Program-made: the position numbers and the translations under genes
Shown: piece after piece, positions 45,168 through 53,934 of the stretch
Numbering within the stretch: the first letter of the stretch is position 1
How the letters are laid out: every line of letters starts with the position of its first letter
The notes under the pieces: generated by a model
Told to the model about the DNA's origin: nothing
The model's database searches: none
The model's input: only the letters and a program-made list of their open reading frames with translations
Source of the DNA: Chryseobacterium soldanellicola
GTDB taxonomy: Bacteria; Bacteroidota; Bacteroidia; Flavobacteriales; Weeksellaceae
Length of the DNA stretch: 64,000 bases
Direction of reading: 5' to 3'
NCBI RefSeq assembly: GCF_900100115.1
Contig: NZ_FNKL01000001.1
Coordinates: forward strand, 124,001 to 188,000

Positions 45168-47024
45168 TTACTTTAATTCAATAATCATCGAAGTTTTTGC
45201 GGGTATTGTTAAATTATTTTGTAATGAAAATTCTTTATCGGAAATGATGTCTTTACCTTTTGTAAATCCGTTCAGAGATTCTGCGAAATGTTTTAAATCC
45301 AATATTTCCTCTTTTTCATTATTATTTAAAGCCACCATTACACTTTCTTTTTCATTATATCTAAAATACACAAAAACATTATTCTGGGGAACGAAATTTT
45401 TAGTTTTTCCGGTGTGAATGACTTCTTTTGTTTTTCTCCAGTTCAATAATTTTTGTGTAAACTGATAAAATTTTTTCTGCTCGGCAGTTTGGGTTGAAGG
45501 ATTCAAAGCATTTTGCGGGTCCGATTTCCAGCCTCCCGGAAAATCTCTTCTGATGTCTGCGTCGCCACCTTTATTTTTGTCACCTCGCATACCGACTTCA
45601 GAACCATAATAAATCTGCGGAATTCCGCGAACAGTTGAAATTAAAGTTAAGCCTAATTTATACGCTTTCGGATCAGCATTAAAAATCTCGTTCCATCTTT
45701 CGGTGTCGTGATTTTCAAAGAAAACCATTACGTTATTAATATTCGGGTACAAAAAATCACTGCTGAAACTATTGTAGATCCGGTTCATTCCCGTATCCCA
45801 GCTTTCTTTTTCTTTCAATGCTTTCGGCAGATCTCCGTACAGCATAAAATCCATTACAGACGGAAGATAAGAATTGTAATTTGCCGCTTCTCCCGTTTTT
45901 GAATCCTTTTGCCATGCTGAAATTTGTCCCGCTGTACTCAACCATGTTTCTCCGACAATATTGAATTTAGGATATTCATCGGTGATCGCTTTTGCCCATT
46001 TTGCCATCCCTTCTTTATCGTTGTAAGGATAAGTATCGACACGGAAACCACCTAATTCAGCGTATTCTATCCACCAAATCGCGTTTTGGGTTAAATATTT
46101 TAAAACTAAAGGATTTTTTTGATTAATATCAGGCATTGTTGTATCAAACCAGCCATCCAATGCGACTTTCTTGTCAATTTCAGAAGCGTTGGTATCGAAT
46201 TGTGTCGTCGTTTTGTAATTGGAACGTTTAAAACCATTTTCGCCATCATTAAACCAGTGAATCCAGTCTTTTGTTGGCAGATCTTTGATCATCCAATGCG
46301 AAATTCCCCAGTGATTGGTCACATAATCCATCACCAGCTTCATGTTTCTTTTATTTAATTTTTGGGAAAGCTCTTTGTATTCTTCATTGGTTCCGTAACG
46401 GCCATCGATTTTATATAAATCGGTTTGAGCGTACCCATGATACGAATAGACTTTTTCGTTGTCTTCATTCACCGGCGTTAACCAAACTGATGTCGCCCCC
46501 AAATTTTGAATATAATCAAGATTGTTGATGATTCCGTGTAAATCTCCGCCGTGACGACCATTGGGCAAAGTTCTGTTGGTTTTTTCTGTCAAATCCGGCA
46601 TTGAATCATTTTTTTCATCACCGTTAGCAAAACGATCTGGCATGATGAGATACATTACATCTTTTGAAGTAAAAGATTCTCTGTTTGCGGAATTTGGCTG
46701 TCTTTCTTTTAATTCATAAGTATAAGAAGCAATATTTTTTTTACCTTTTTTAATATTGATCTTAAATTTCGGAATGTTGATTTCGTTTGTATTTAAGGTA
46801 AGAAAAACATAGTTCGGATTTTCAACTTTCTCGATATTTTTAGCTTTAATCCCATCTGAAAGTTCAATTTCATTGTTGGCAACATCTTTTCCGTAGACTA
46901 GAATCTGGAGTTCCGGATTTTTCATTCCTTTCCACCAAAAAGCAGGCTCTACTCTGTCCAAAGGTTTTTGTGAAAAAGCAATTGATGCCACCGATAAAAC
47001 GATTATTGAATATAATTTTTTCAT
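45168..47024 (-). CDS. susA: periplasmic GH13 alpha-amylase / cyclomaltodextrinase (SusA-like)
   Basis: 618 residues, signal peptide ending IAFSQ, no lipobox. N-terminal Ig-like cyclomaltodextrinase domain (~20-120), then the GH13 barrel with its conserved regions: DYVTNHWG, GGFRVDTYPYND (nucleophile Asp), IVGETWLS (acid/base Glu) and FFENHDTERW. Splits maltodextrins taken into the periplasm. It follows the RiPP operon on the same strand, separated from it by a terminator, and belongs functionally with susCDE and the GH97 gene upstream. Confidence 0.9.
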   Translation of the reverse strand: MKKLYSIIVLSVASIAFSQKPLDRVEPAFWWKGMKNPELQILVYGKDVANNEIELSDGIKAKNIEKVENPNYVFLTLNTNEINIPKFKINIKKGKKNIASYTYELKERQPNSANRESFTSKDVMYLIMPDRFANGDEKNDSMPDLTEKTNRTLPNGRHGGDLHGIINNLDYIQNLGATSVWLTPVNEDNEKVYSYHGYAQTDLYKIDGRYGTNEEYKELSQKLNKRNMKLVMDYVTNHWGISHWMIKDLPTKDWIHWFNDGENGFKRSNYKTTTQFDTNASEIDKKVALDGWFDTTMPDINQKNPLVLKYLTQNAIWWIEYAELGGFRVDTYPYNDKEGMAKWAKAITDEYPKFNIVGETWLSTAGQISAWQKDSKTGEAANYNSYLPSVMDFMLYGDLPKALKEKESWDTGMNRIYNSFSSDFLYPNINNVMVFFENHDTERWNEIFNADPKAYKLGLTLISTVRGIPQIYYGSEVGMRGDKNKGGDADIRRDFPGGWKSDPQNALNPSTQTAEQKKFYQFTQKLLNWRKTKEVIHTGKTKNFVPQNNVFVYFRYNEKESVMVALNNNEKEEILDLKHFAESLNGFTKGKDIISDKEFSLQNNLTIPAKTSMIIELK

Positions 47025-47171
47025 TTTCAGTTTATTTTAATGTTTTTTGATTAAGTCAATCTTCATTGTAATTAATTTGTATTTAAAATAATTATACCTC
47101 AAAAAAAACATTTCAGAATATATCATTTCTTCATCAATTTTATAAATTTTGGCTTTAAATATATGGTATTT

Positions 47172-47203
47172 AAATAAAAAAACTACCTATAAAAAGTAGT
47201 TTT
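47172..47203 (-). terminator. rho-independent terminator of the RiPP operon
   Basis: On the minus strand: AAAACTAC / GTAGTTTT stem with a 9-base loop, then TTTTTTTATTT. It begins 21 bases after the protease stop codon and closes the operon before the GH13 gene. Confidence 0.75.
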
Positions 47204-47224
47204 AACAAAATTCTTAGAGTATAA

Positions 47225-48379
47225 TTACTTGAGCTCTGTATATTTGCTGTTGATCAACGTATTGGGTTTTAAGTAAATCATATTATTTTGAAAATCCAGA
47301 AATACATTAAATCGTTTTAATATTTCGTTTCCTACAATGTGCATCCTTGATCCGCTAATCATTCGGCTTTGGGACATGAGCTGGGCAGGAACATTTTTAA
47401 GCTGATAATTTCCTAATGAAAAAGTCTGAAGATCTGAAGTAATAACAGGAATTTCATTGCCTTCTGCATCTTTCATGACAACTTTTTTGAGAACCTTCAT
47501 CTTATCTGCGGGAAAATTCTGTTCCTTAAGTAGCGAGCCGTCGAGCATTAAAGTTCTCTGATAGCCCGTGTCAAAAAGATACCAGTTTTTATTCTGAACA
47601 CCGTCTTGTGAAATTGTACTTTCGGCTAAGAATACATTGTTGAAATATTTCATTTTAAGCCTGGAATAATCATCATTTTTTACATATTTCGGAATTTCTG
47701 AGTGTACGACCATAATTCCCTTATCGTAGTTTAGTTCAACGATCATCCCATCAAACAAATCCCATCCGAATCTGCCGTCTGTACCGTGACCTGTAAGCTC
47801 TGCCGGATATATTTTAAAACCCTGATATTGTTTGTTTCCAATTTGTAAAACATTTACACCGGATTTTAAAGATTGCTTAATTTTATTCTTTAAAGTTTCT
47901 CTTGTAAGAACAAGATCACTCGTTCCTGTATCAAAATTAAGAGTAAGAGTATCTGTTTTGTTTAAAGCAGCCTTTATAGACATTGTATTCTGTTCGTTGA
48001 TCTGCATTTTAATTGTATCTCTAAAAATAGGATCGCTTTTACCAAGATTTTTCGGTGGAAGACTTTCAATTCTTGTCAAACACGAATCTTTACCATTTAA
48101 AAGAATAACAAAATCTTTCTTTTCTCCACTCTTGATCTTGATTTTTATTGAATCTATATCCGTTTTTATCTTCACAATTTTATTTCCTGAGCTGATTTTG
48201 GAAACGGTATAAGTATCTAATTTAATAGTGGGATCAATATTCCATTCCGTTACCAATCCGTTGTCTTCTTCCAATATTATCGCACTTGTTCCATTAGCTT
48301 TGATCACCGGAAGCTTTTTCTGTGCAGAAATGAAACCGACAGACAAAAATGATGCTATAATCGTAAAAATATTTTTCAT
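47225..48379 (-). CDS. exported two-lobed aspartic protease of the RiPP operon
   Basis: About 384 residues from the ATG at 48379, which starts a signal peptide ending GFISAQ; an alternative ATG at 48388 overlaps the preceding stop by one base. Two catalytic Asp-Thr-Gly motifs are seen, LNFDTGTSDLVL (~153, counted from the longer start) and YLFDTGYQRTLM (~273), with the flap/strand partners DGRFGWDLFDG and HIVGNEILKRFNVFLDF, so this is a single-chain, pepsin/retropepsin-type clan AA enzyme. Located outside the cytoplasm. As last gene of the operon it is the likely leader peptidase for the modified peptide; that is inference. No immunity gene is obvious. Confidence 0.82.
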   Translation of the reverse strand: MKNIFTIIASFLSVGFISAQKKLPVIKANGTSAIILEEDNGLVTEWNIDPTIKLDTYTVSKISSGNKIVKIKTDIDSIKIKIKSGEKKDFVILLNGKDSCLTRIESLPPKNLGKSDPIFRDTIKMQINEQNTMSIKAALNKTDTLTLNFDTGTSDLVLTRETLKNKIKQSLKSGVNVLQIGNKQYQGFKIYPAELTGHGTDGRFGWDLFDGMIVELNYDKGIMVVHSEIPKYVKNDDYSRLKMKYFNNVFLAESTISQDGVQNKNWYLFDTGYQRTLMLDGSLLKEQNFPADKMKVLKKVVMKDAEGNEIPVITSDLQTFSLGNYQLKNVPAQLMSQSRMISGSRMHIVGNEILKRFNVFLDFQNNMIYLKPNTLINSKYTELK

Positions 48380-48387
48380 AAAAATCA

Positions 48388-49260
48388 TTAAATAACGAAT
48401 TTTCCTAAATAAGTAATAACAATATCCAACGAAGTATTTCCGAGTGTAGATCCGTCATGAAAACAGTTGTCGGTGGGCGCAATATAATAATGATAAGGTT
48501 TTTGCTCCACTCTCAACATCGGATAATCAGGAAATAATTTCAGGAAAAAAGATGTTATATTTTTATTATTAACATTGTTTTCTTTTACGTCTATTTTTTC
48601 TTTGATCATGTTATAAGCCTGAATCATAGAAAGATTTGTAAACAATAAATAGCGTGATTGCTCACCTAAATTTATGGTCAATCTATTTCCACATTTATGA
48701 GCGCTGTGCAGCGTCATTTTTTCGGAACTATCTTTGTGAATTCCTATGTACTGAAGGTCTTCAACCGTATAATTGGCCGGCAATTTTCTTTTATCCAATG
48801 ATACGATCTCACTGTTAGGATAATTCGTTGCAATGCTCATAAAATTAAATGGAGCCAGCGAAATATTTTCAAGGAAATTATTTAATTCTGAGTTTAATTT
48901 TCCTACAGAATTACTATTACTTCTAAATTTCTCCAAAACCTCTATTTCTGAATGTGCAGAATGCAGATCCAATTCATTAAAAATCTTTTGAATTTTCAAC
49001 GGAATTTCTCCTGTAAAAACAGAATTATAATCTTTTTTATTTTTATTCTCACCATTAATTACTTTAATTTCCTCTTTATTGGGTGATCTCCAGTCTCTTT
49101 TGGGCAAATGAGCTTCGGGCTCGTATTTTTGTATAAATTTTAAATCTTTAAAAATAATTTCATTTGGAGACTGATGTGAATGATGAATCGTTCCCGAATT
49201 GATTTTCACTATATTATCAAGCTTCTCCGAATATATTTTAATACCTGATTTTAATTGCAT
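48388..49260 (-). CDS. 2OG-Fe(II)-oxygenase-like RiPP tailoring enzyme, copy 2
   Basis: 290 residues, soluble. The iron-binding triad is probably His175-Asp177 (QYIGIHKDSSE) and His268 (DNCFHDGSTLG), spaced as in non-haem Fe(II)/2-oxoglutarate oxygenases. It is a paralogue of the gene just upstream (6-base gap): shared landmarks are LP..NWR/DWR, GEIP, NR(L/I)(T/S)IN and the highly conserved PY.YYIAPTDN..HDGSTLGN. It would hydroxylate or desaturate residues in the precursor. I recall, unchecked, the label 'YhhC' for cyclophane-peptide oxygenases of this kind. Confidence 0.75.
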   Translation of the reverse strand: MQLKSGIKIYSEKLDNIVKINSGTIHHSHQSPNEIIFKDLKFIQKYEPEAHLPKRDWRSPNKEEIKVINGENKNKKDYNSVFTGEIPLKIQKIFNELDLHSAHSEIEVLEKFRSNSNSVGKLNSELNNFLENISLAPFNFMSIATNYPNSEIVSLDKRKLPANYTVEDLQYIGIHKDSSEKMTLHSAHKCGNRLTINLGEQSRYLLFTNLSMIQAYNMIKEKIDVKENNVNNKNITSFFLKLFPDYPMLRVEQKPYHYYIAPTDNCFHDGSTLGNTSLDIVITYLGKFVI

Positions 49261-49266
49261 AGCCTT

Positions 49267-50097
49267 TTAATATTGATTAAACATTCCGACATATACCATT
49301 GTAATATCAAAATTTTTATTTCCCAGCGTGCTTCCGTCATGAATGAAATTATCCGTTGGGGCAATATAATATTGATAAGGTTTGATTTCCAGCTTTATCA
49401 CAGGATAATGAGGATAGAGTGCAAAAAACTTTTCGACAATATTCTCTGATGTAATCTTTTCAGAATCTAACCTTTGGACATATCCGTAAATTTGTTTTAA
49501 TGTAAGATTCACAAAGTATAAATGCCGAGGTTCCTGACTGATATTTATAGATATTCTGTTATCTGATTTATAGGCAGTATGTGGTGTAAAATAAGTACTT
49601 TTATCTATATGCAGCCCTGTATATCTGATATGCTCATGATTCAGAAAATGAAAAGTCGTCGTATGCATATCCGGCATACATCTCGTAATCCGGTGAAATT
49701 TATAATTCTGATCCGGTGATTTTTGATTTAAAAATTTATTGATCTCGTTATTAATTTTCAGAGTTAATTTTTCATTTTCCTTGAATTTTGGCTGTACATC
49801 AAATAAAGACTGACATTCTCCGAGATTAAGTTGTTTAAATAAGGCTTTAAGGCTTTCGGGTATTTCACCAACTCCAAGTGTATTAAATATTTTGCTTTCA
49901 GCTTTAGCTGTTGATATTTTTTTATATTCTGAATCTGTAAGCTCGCGCCAATTTGTATCTGGCAAATAGGCATTGCTGTAATATTCTACCTCTGTTTTTA
50001 CCTGATCTATAGGAATAATACCTGTGTTTATTTTTATCTGATTTTTCAAATCTCTGATATTATGATCAAAGATTTTGATACCTTCCTTTAAATTCAT
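49267..50097 (-). CDS. 2OG-Fe(II)-oxygenase-like RiPP tailoring enzyme, copy 1
   Basis: 276 residues, soluble. Putative iron ligands His163-Asp165 (YTGLHIDKSTYF) and His253 (DNFIHDGSTLGN). The start overlaps the radical SAM gene's stop by four bases (ATGA), so it is translationally coupled to the maturase. Paralogous to the following gene with the same order of motifs but clearly diverged elsewhere, which argues for separate targets rather than a recent duplication. Confidence 0.75.
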   Translation of the reverse strand: MNLKEGIKIFDHNIRDLKNQIKINTGIIPIDQVKTEVEYYSNAYLPDTNWRELTDSEYKKISTAKAESKIFNTLGVGEIPESLKALFKQLNLGECQSLFDVQPKFKENEKLTLKINNEINKFLNQKSPDQNYKFHRITRCMPDMHTTTFHFLNHEHIRYTGLHIDKSTYFTPHTAYKSDNRISINISQEPRHLYFVNLTLKQIYGYVQRLDSEKITSENIVEKFFALYPHYPVIKLEIKPYQYYIAPTDNFIHDGSTLGNKNFDITMVYVGMFNQY

Positions 50098-51335
50098 ACC
50101 AGACTATAAGCTTTTAGTTTATTTTTTACAGTTTCCTTGATCGCAATCTCACTTGACATTTCCAATTCGCCAACAATTTCATCATAAGAAACTTTTGTAA
50201 GACCCATTTCTGCACATGCTTCTTCCGAAAGACTGTCTATAAGGTCATTCTGAAGAAATGTTACCAGTTTGATAATATCATGGCAATAGATCGTAGGATT
50301 ATCAAAACCATTGTCGTTGGAAAATCTGTTTCCTAAGAAACCGCCTCCACAAATATCATAAACAGGGCAATTCAGACACTTTTCCGCTACCATTTCATGA
50401 GAATTTATATAAATCTGAAAAAGCGTATCGTTGAAGATATCCCCAATATTATTGGTGTGAATATTAATATTATTTCTTGTGATTCCTTCATAGCATGCCC
50501 TGATAGAATCTGCCACTTCAAGATTACCATTGGTTTCCAGAACAGCTACTCCATTCAATCTTCTCCCAAGCATCTGATCACCTTCATCTTCTCCTGCAAT
50601 TAACTGGATAAGTGTTTTGAAAAATCTGATGTTCGGCCTGTTACTGTCCTGTTTCCAAATAGTGAATAATTCTATGAGCCAGTCGGCATATAGTGTGTAT
50701 TGGTAAGTATTAATCTTATCTTTTTCTAGACCATCCGGGAGCTTATCAAAATGACCGTCCGGAAGGAGTATATTAAAACTATTTACGTCTAAACTCTTTA
50801 TCTCATCATAAAGCTCGCGAGGAGAAATTTTCAAATTAACCACCGACAATATGCCGTGTAATCCGTTATTAATTCCCAGCTGAATAGCTTCCCTCACTTC
50901 ATTATAAGAACCTTTCCCGTTGTGGAAAACACGATATTCATCATGATATTTCTGAGGGCCGTCCATACTGATCCCAACTCTTATATTAAGATTGTTAAAA
51001 AGCTGATACCATTCATTATTCAAGCCAACACCATTGGTCTGAATCACAAAATCAAAGTACACATCTTTTACAATATCTGTAAAAATCCGTATGCTTTCTC
51101 TATAAAAATCTTTGGATAAAAGTAAAGGCTCACCTCCGTGAAAGACTATCTGTAAATAGTTTAATTTATTTTCTTTACAATATGTATATAATTTCTCAGC
51201 AAAAACAGTTATTGTATCGACTGACATGAATTTAGGCTGTTTCAGATAAGTTTTATCTCCTAAATTATACATATAACAATACGAGCAGTTTAGATTGCAT
51301 CTGCTCGCAACTTTCAGAACAAAAGAAGTAACCAT
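50094..51335 (-). CDS. radical SAM/SPASM peptide maturase (cyclophane-forming type)
   Basis: 413 residues. The SAM cluster motif is CNLNCSYCYMYN (Cys13, 17, 20), then HGGEPLLL and GISMDGP. The SPASM part has ACYEGITRNN and a late cluster CLNCPVYDICGGGF followed by FDNPTIYCHDI; this CGGG...FDNPxxYC ending is the pattern of FxsB/XyeB/GrrM-type enzymes that join an aromatic ring carbon to the beta-carbon two residues on. It sits 71 bases after the precursor gene, across an attenuator hairpin. Cytoplasmic. The reaction is inferred from family resemblance. Confidence 0.88.
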   Translation of the reverse strand: MVTSFVLKVASRCNLNCSYCYMYNLGDKTYLKQPKFMSVDTITVFAEKLYTYCKENKLNYLQIVFHGGEPLLLSKDFYRESIRIFTDIVKDVYFDFVIQTNGVGLNNEWYQLFNNLNIRVGISMDGPQKYHDEYRVFHNGKGSYNEVREAIQLGINNGLHGILSVVNLKISPRELYDEIKSLDVNSFNILLPDGHFDKLPDGLEKDKINTYQYTLYADWLIELFTIWKQDSNRPNIRFFKTLIQLIAGEDEGDQMLGRRLNGVAVLETNGNLEVADSIRACYEGITRNNINIHTNNIGDIFNDTLFQIYINSHEMVAEKCLNCPVYDICGGGFLGNRFSNDNGFDNPTIYCHDIIKLVTFLQNDLIDSLSEEACAEMGLTKVSYDEIVGELEMSSEIAIKETVKNKLKAYSLV

Positions 51336-51355
51336 ATCTATATCAATAAATTAAA

Positions 51356-51384
51356 AGTTCTCCGTTATTAGCTAACGAAGAACT
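51356..51384 (-). terminator. attenuator hairpin between RiPP precursor and maturase
   Basis: On the minus strand: a 12-bp stem with one U-G pair (AGTTCTTCGTTA / TAACGGAGAACT), loop of 5, then the T-rich run TTTTAATTT. It lies 22 bases after the precursor stop. A weak terminator here would give more precursor mRNA than enzyme mRNA, a common plan in peptide operons. Confidence 0.65.
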
Positions 51385-51406
51385 ATAAATTTTAAAATCA
51401 GTAAAT

Positions 51407-51646
51407 CTAAGCTCTTAAGAATTGATCAACCTTATTATAAGCTGCAGAAGCACCTGAAATTGCAACAACGTCACAATTGTTCGGTTTTGGACTGATAATT
51501 ACCGGCCCGCCTCCAATACCAGTATTAGTGGTACCTCCGAAGATTGCTTTGTAAAGATCTACATTTTCTTTTTCAGATGACTGAATAGATTTTTTTAGAA
51601 TACTCTTTTGTTCGAGATTACTCGTGATTTTGAATTTCTTTTTCAT
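51407..51646 (-). CDS. RiPP precursor peptide with YNK and FLR C-terminal motifs
   Basis: 79 residues. Basic, helical leader-like N-terminus (MKKKFKITSNLEQKSILKK), a Gly-rich middle (FGGTTNTGIGGGP, residues 36-48) and a C-terminal segment PNNCDVVAISGASAA followed by YNKVDQFLRA. Tyr70-Asn71-Lys72 and Phe76-Leu77-Arg78 each fit the aromatic-X-X pattern used for three-residue cyclophanes. No Sec signal, so export is presumably handled elsewhere. First gene of the operon, directly behind a -7 box. Confidence 0.75.
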   Translation of the reverse strand: MKKKFKITSNLEQKSILKKSIQSSEKENVDLYKAIFGGTTNTGIGGGPVIISPKPNNCDVVAISGASAAYNKVDQFLRA

Positions 51647-51682
51647 AAAAATAGTATTTGGTTATTAATTTACTTAACTCAC

Positions 51683-51690
51683 CAAATATA
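51683..51690 (-). promoter_or_regulatory. -7 promoter box of the RiPP operon (TATATTTG)
   Basis: A full match to TAnnTTTG on the minus strand, 36 bases before the precursor ATG and inside the 88-base gap after the GH97 gene. The -33 position reads TTT rather than TTG. No terminator separates it from GH97, so read-through is possible too. Confidence 0.5.
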
Positions 51691-51734
51691 GATAATTTAT
51701 TTTACAATAAAAAATAAAATCACTTATTAATTTA

Positions 51735-53894
51735 CTAATTTATTGGTTTAATTGATACAGCGAAACCACCACTTCTTACCATTTTAAAATTAATTTTGGA
51801 TTTGCTTGTAATCTCTTTTTTGTAAATATTATAACTCTGAGGATTATTAATATAATCGGCGTCTTTTCCATCTTCATAAATCGTTGCTTCATATTTTTTG
51901 CCTTTATCCAGGAAAGAGAAATCTACGGTATAATCACGCTTGTTTTCGTCTGTAATTCCGCCAACGAACCAATTTTCTGTTCCTTTTGCCTTTCTCGCAG
52001 TGATTACATAATCTCCCGGTTCAGCAGATAAAATTTTCGTATCATCCCAATCTGCTGCTACATCCTTGATAAACTGGAAAGCATCCATATGTTTTTTGTA
52101 GTTTTCAGGTAAATCTGCAGCCATCTGAAGAGGCATATACATCGTCACATATAAAGCCAGCTGTTTTGCCAGCGTAGTTTTCACAAAACGTTTATCGCCC
52201 GGGAAATAATAATCCAATTTAGTCTGGAAAATTCCCGGCGTGTAGTCCATAGAACCGCCCATCCATCTTGTAAACGGCAAAATCGTCTGATGGTCAGGAT
52301 TATTTCCTCCGAATGCCTCATATTCCGTTCCACGAGCGGCTTCTGCAGAAATGTAGTTCGGATACGTACGGCTCTCGCCTGTCGGACGAACAGATTCATG
52401 AGAATTGACCATGATTTTATATTCATTGGCTTTTTCAGCAATCCTGTAGAAATGATTGATCGTCCATTGAGAATAATGATGCTCTCCTCTTGGAATAATA
52501 TCGCCGACATAACCGGTTTTCACGGCATCATAACCATATTTGTTCATCAATTGGTAAGCTTTGTCTGCCCATCTTTCATAATTTGTTGCCGAACCCGAAG
52601 TTTCGTGGTGCATGATTAGCTTAATTCCCTTAGAATGAGCATATTCATTCAACATTTTAATATCAAAATCCGGGTAAGGTGTGATAAAATCGAAAACAAA
52701 TTCTTTTGAATGACCGAACCAGTCTTCCCAACCGATGTTCCAGCCTTCGATCAATAAGCCCTGAAATCCGTTTTCAGCTGCAAAATCAATATATTCTTTA
52801 ACTTTTGTATTGTTGGCGGCGTGTTTTCCGGTTGGTGTTAATTTTGAAAAATCAGTTTGCCCGATACGTACATTTGACTCAGGTTGTGCGTATGCCCATT
52901 GCGATTTTCCGATGATCATTTCCCACCAGACACCCATATATTTTGTAGGATGAATGTAAGAAGTGTCTTTGTATTTTGTCGGCTCATTAAGATTAAAAAT
53001 CATCTTTGAAGCCATTACTTCTTCTGCTTTTGGGGCAACAATAATCGTTCTCCAAGGCGTCACAGACGGGGTCTGAATATATCCTTTTGCGCCTTGTCTG
53101 TCAGCTGTCAAATGAGTTTTAAATTTAAAATTCTGAGCATCAACTTCCAGGTGAGAAGCGGGATAATCCAAAACGGCAGCTTCCGCAACATTGATATATA
53201 AAGGCTCTTTTCCTTCTTTTTTCAACATTAATGGAGATTGTACTGCATTTTTAACTAAAGATTGAGAAGCATTGGCATCAAAAGCTTTGTCCCATCTTGC
53301 GGGAATTTCAGAAATCTTTGTTTCCTGATATTGATATTCCTGAGAATCATAATCTGCAACGATCCACCAGGCTTTCATGTCTGTCGGGAAATCGATTTCA
53401 GAATCTTCCTCACGAATGGTGAAATAATTGAGGTTTTTCTGCTGCGGAAATTCATATCTGAATCCCAGTCCATCATTAAACAATCTGAATTTTACAATAA
53501 TACTTCTGTCAGCCGACGTCTGGCTAAGTGTAACTGCCAATTCGTTGTAATTGTTGATATAACTTTTCTTTTCACCAAGAACAGGCTGCCAGGTTTCATT
53601 TTTGGAATCTCTTTTTTCGTCTGTTTTCGTAAAACCATTGTTCAGATCAAATTTTGCATCTTCAGGCTTTGCAATTTCGGAAGCGAATTTTATAGAGGTA
53701 TCTTTGAAAAGTCTTAACCCTAATTTAGAATCTTCAACTACTACATTGCCGTTGTATTTCAGGTTGTAATAAGGTACTCCCTGTTTCAGCTGGAAATTCA
53801 TTTCAAACTTCCCGTCCGGCGATTTTAAAGATTGTGCATTTACACCTACAAACATCATTGCGAGCAAAAGCGCTCCACCTGTAATTTTCTTCAT
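51735..53894 (-). CDS. susB: GH97 alpha-glucosidase (SusB-like)
   Basis: 719 residues, signal peptide ending GVNAQ. N-terminal beta-sandwich (SPDGKFEMNFQLKQGVPYY), then the barrel with KYMGVWWEMI, GLLIEGWNIGWEDWFG and IMVNSHESVRPTGESRTYPN, all typical of GH97; the C-terminal domain follows (~620-719). Releases glucose from maltodextrins in the periplasm. Downstream of susE across a terminator-like hairpin. Confidence 0.92.
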   Translation of the reverse strand: MKKITGGALLLAMMFVGVNAQSLKSPDGKFEMNFQLKQGVPYYNLKYNGNVVVEDSKLGLRLFKDTSIKFASEIAKPEDAKFDLNNGFTKTDEKRDSKNETWQPVLGEKKSYINNYNELAVTLSQTSADRSIIVKFRLFNDGLGFRYEFPQQKNLNYFTIREEDSEIDFPTDMKAWWIVADYDSQEYQYQETKISEIPARWDKAFDANASQSLVKNAVQSPLMLKKEGKEPLYINVAEAAVLDYPASHLEVDAQNFKFKTHLTADRQGAKGYIQTPSVTPWRTIIVAPKAEEVMASKMIFNLNEPTKYKDTSYIHPTKYMGVWWEMIIGKSQWAYAQPESNVRIGQTDFSKLTPTGKHAANNTKVKEYIDFAAENGFQGLLIEGWNIGWEDWFGHSKEFVFDFITPYPDFDIKMLNEYAHSKGIKLIMHHETSGSATNYERWADKAYQLMNKYGYDAVKTGYVGDIIPRGEHHYSQWTINHFYRIAEKANEYKIMVNSHESVRPTGESRTYPNYISAEAARGTEYEAFGGNNPDHQTILPFTRWMGGSMDYTPGIFQTKLDYYFPGDKRFVKTTLAKQLALYVTMYMPLQMAADLPENYKKHMDAFQFIKDVAADWDDTKILSAEPGDYVITARKAKGTENWFVGGITDENKRDYTVDFSFLDKGKKYEATIYEDGKDADYINNPQSYNIYKKEITSKSKINFKMVRSGGFAVSIKPIN

Positions 53895-53934
53895 ATTGAC
53901 AATTTATAAACTTTAAAAATAAAGAAAGTGCTGC

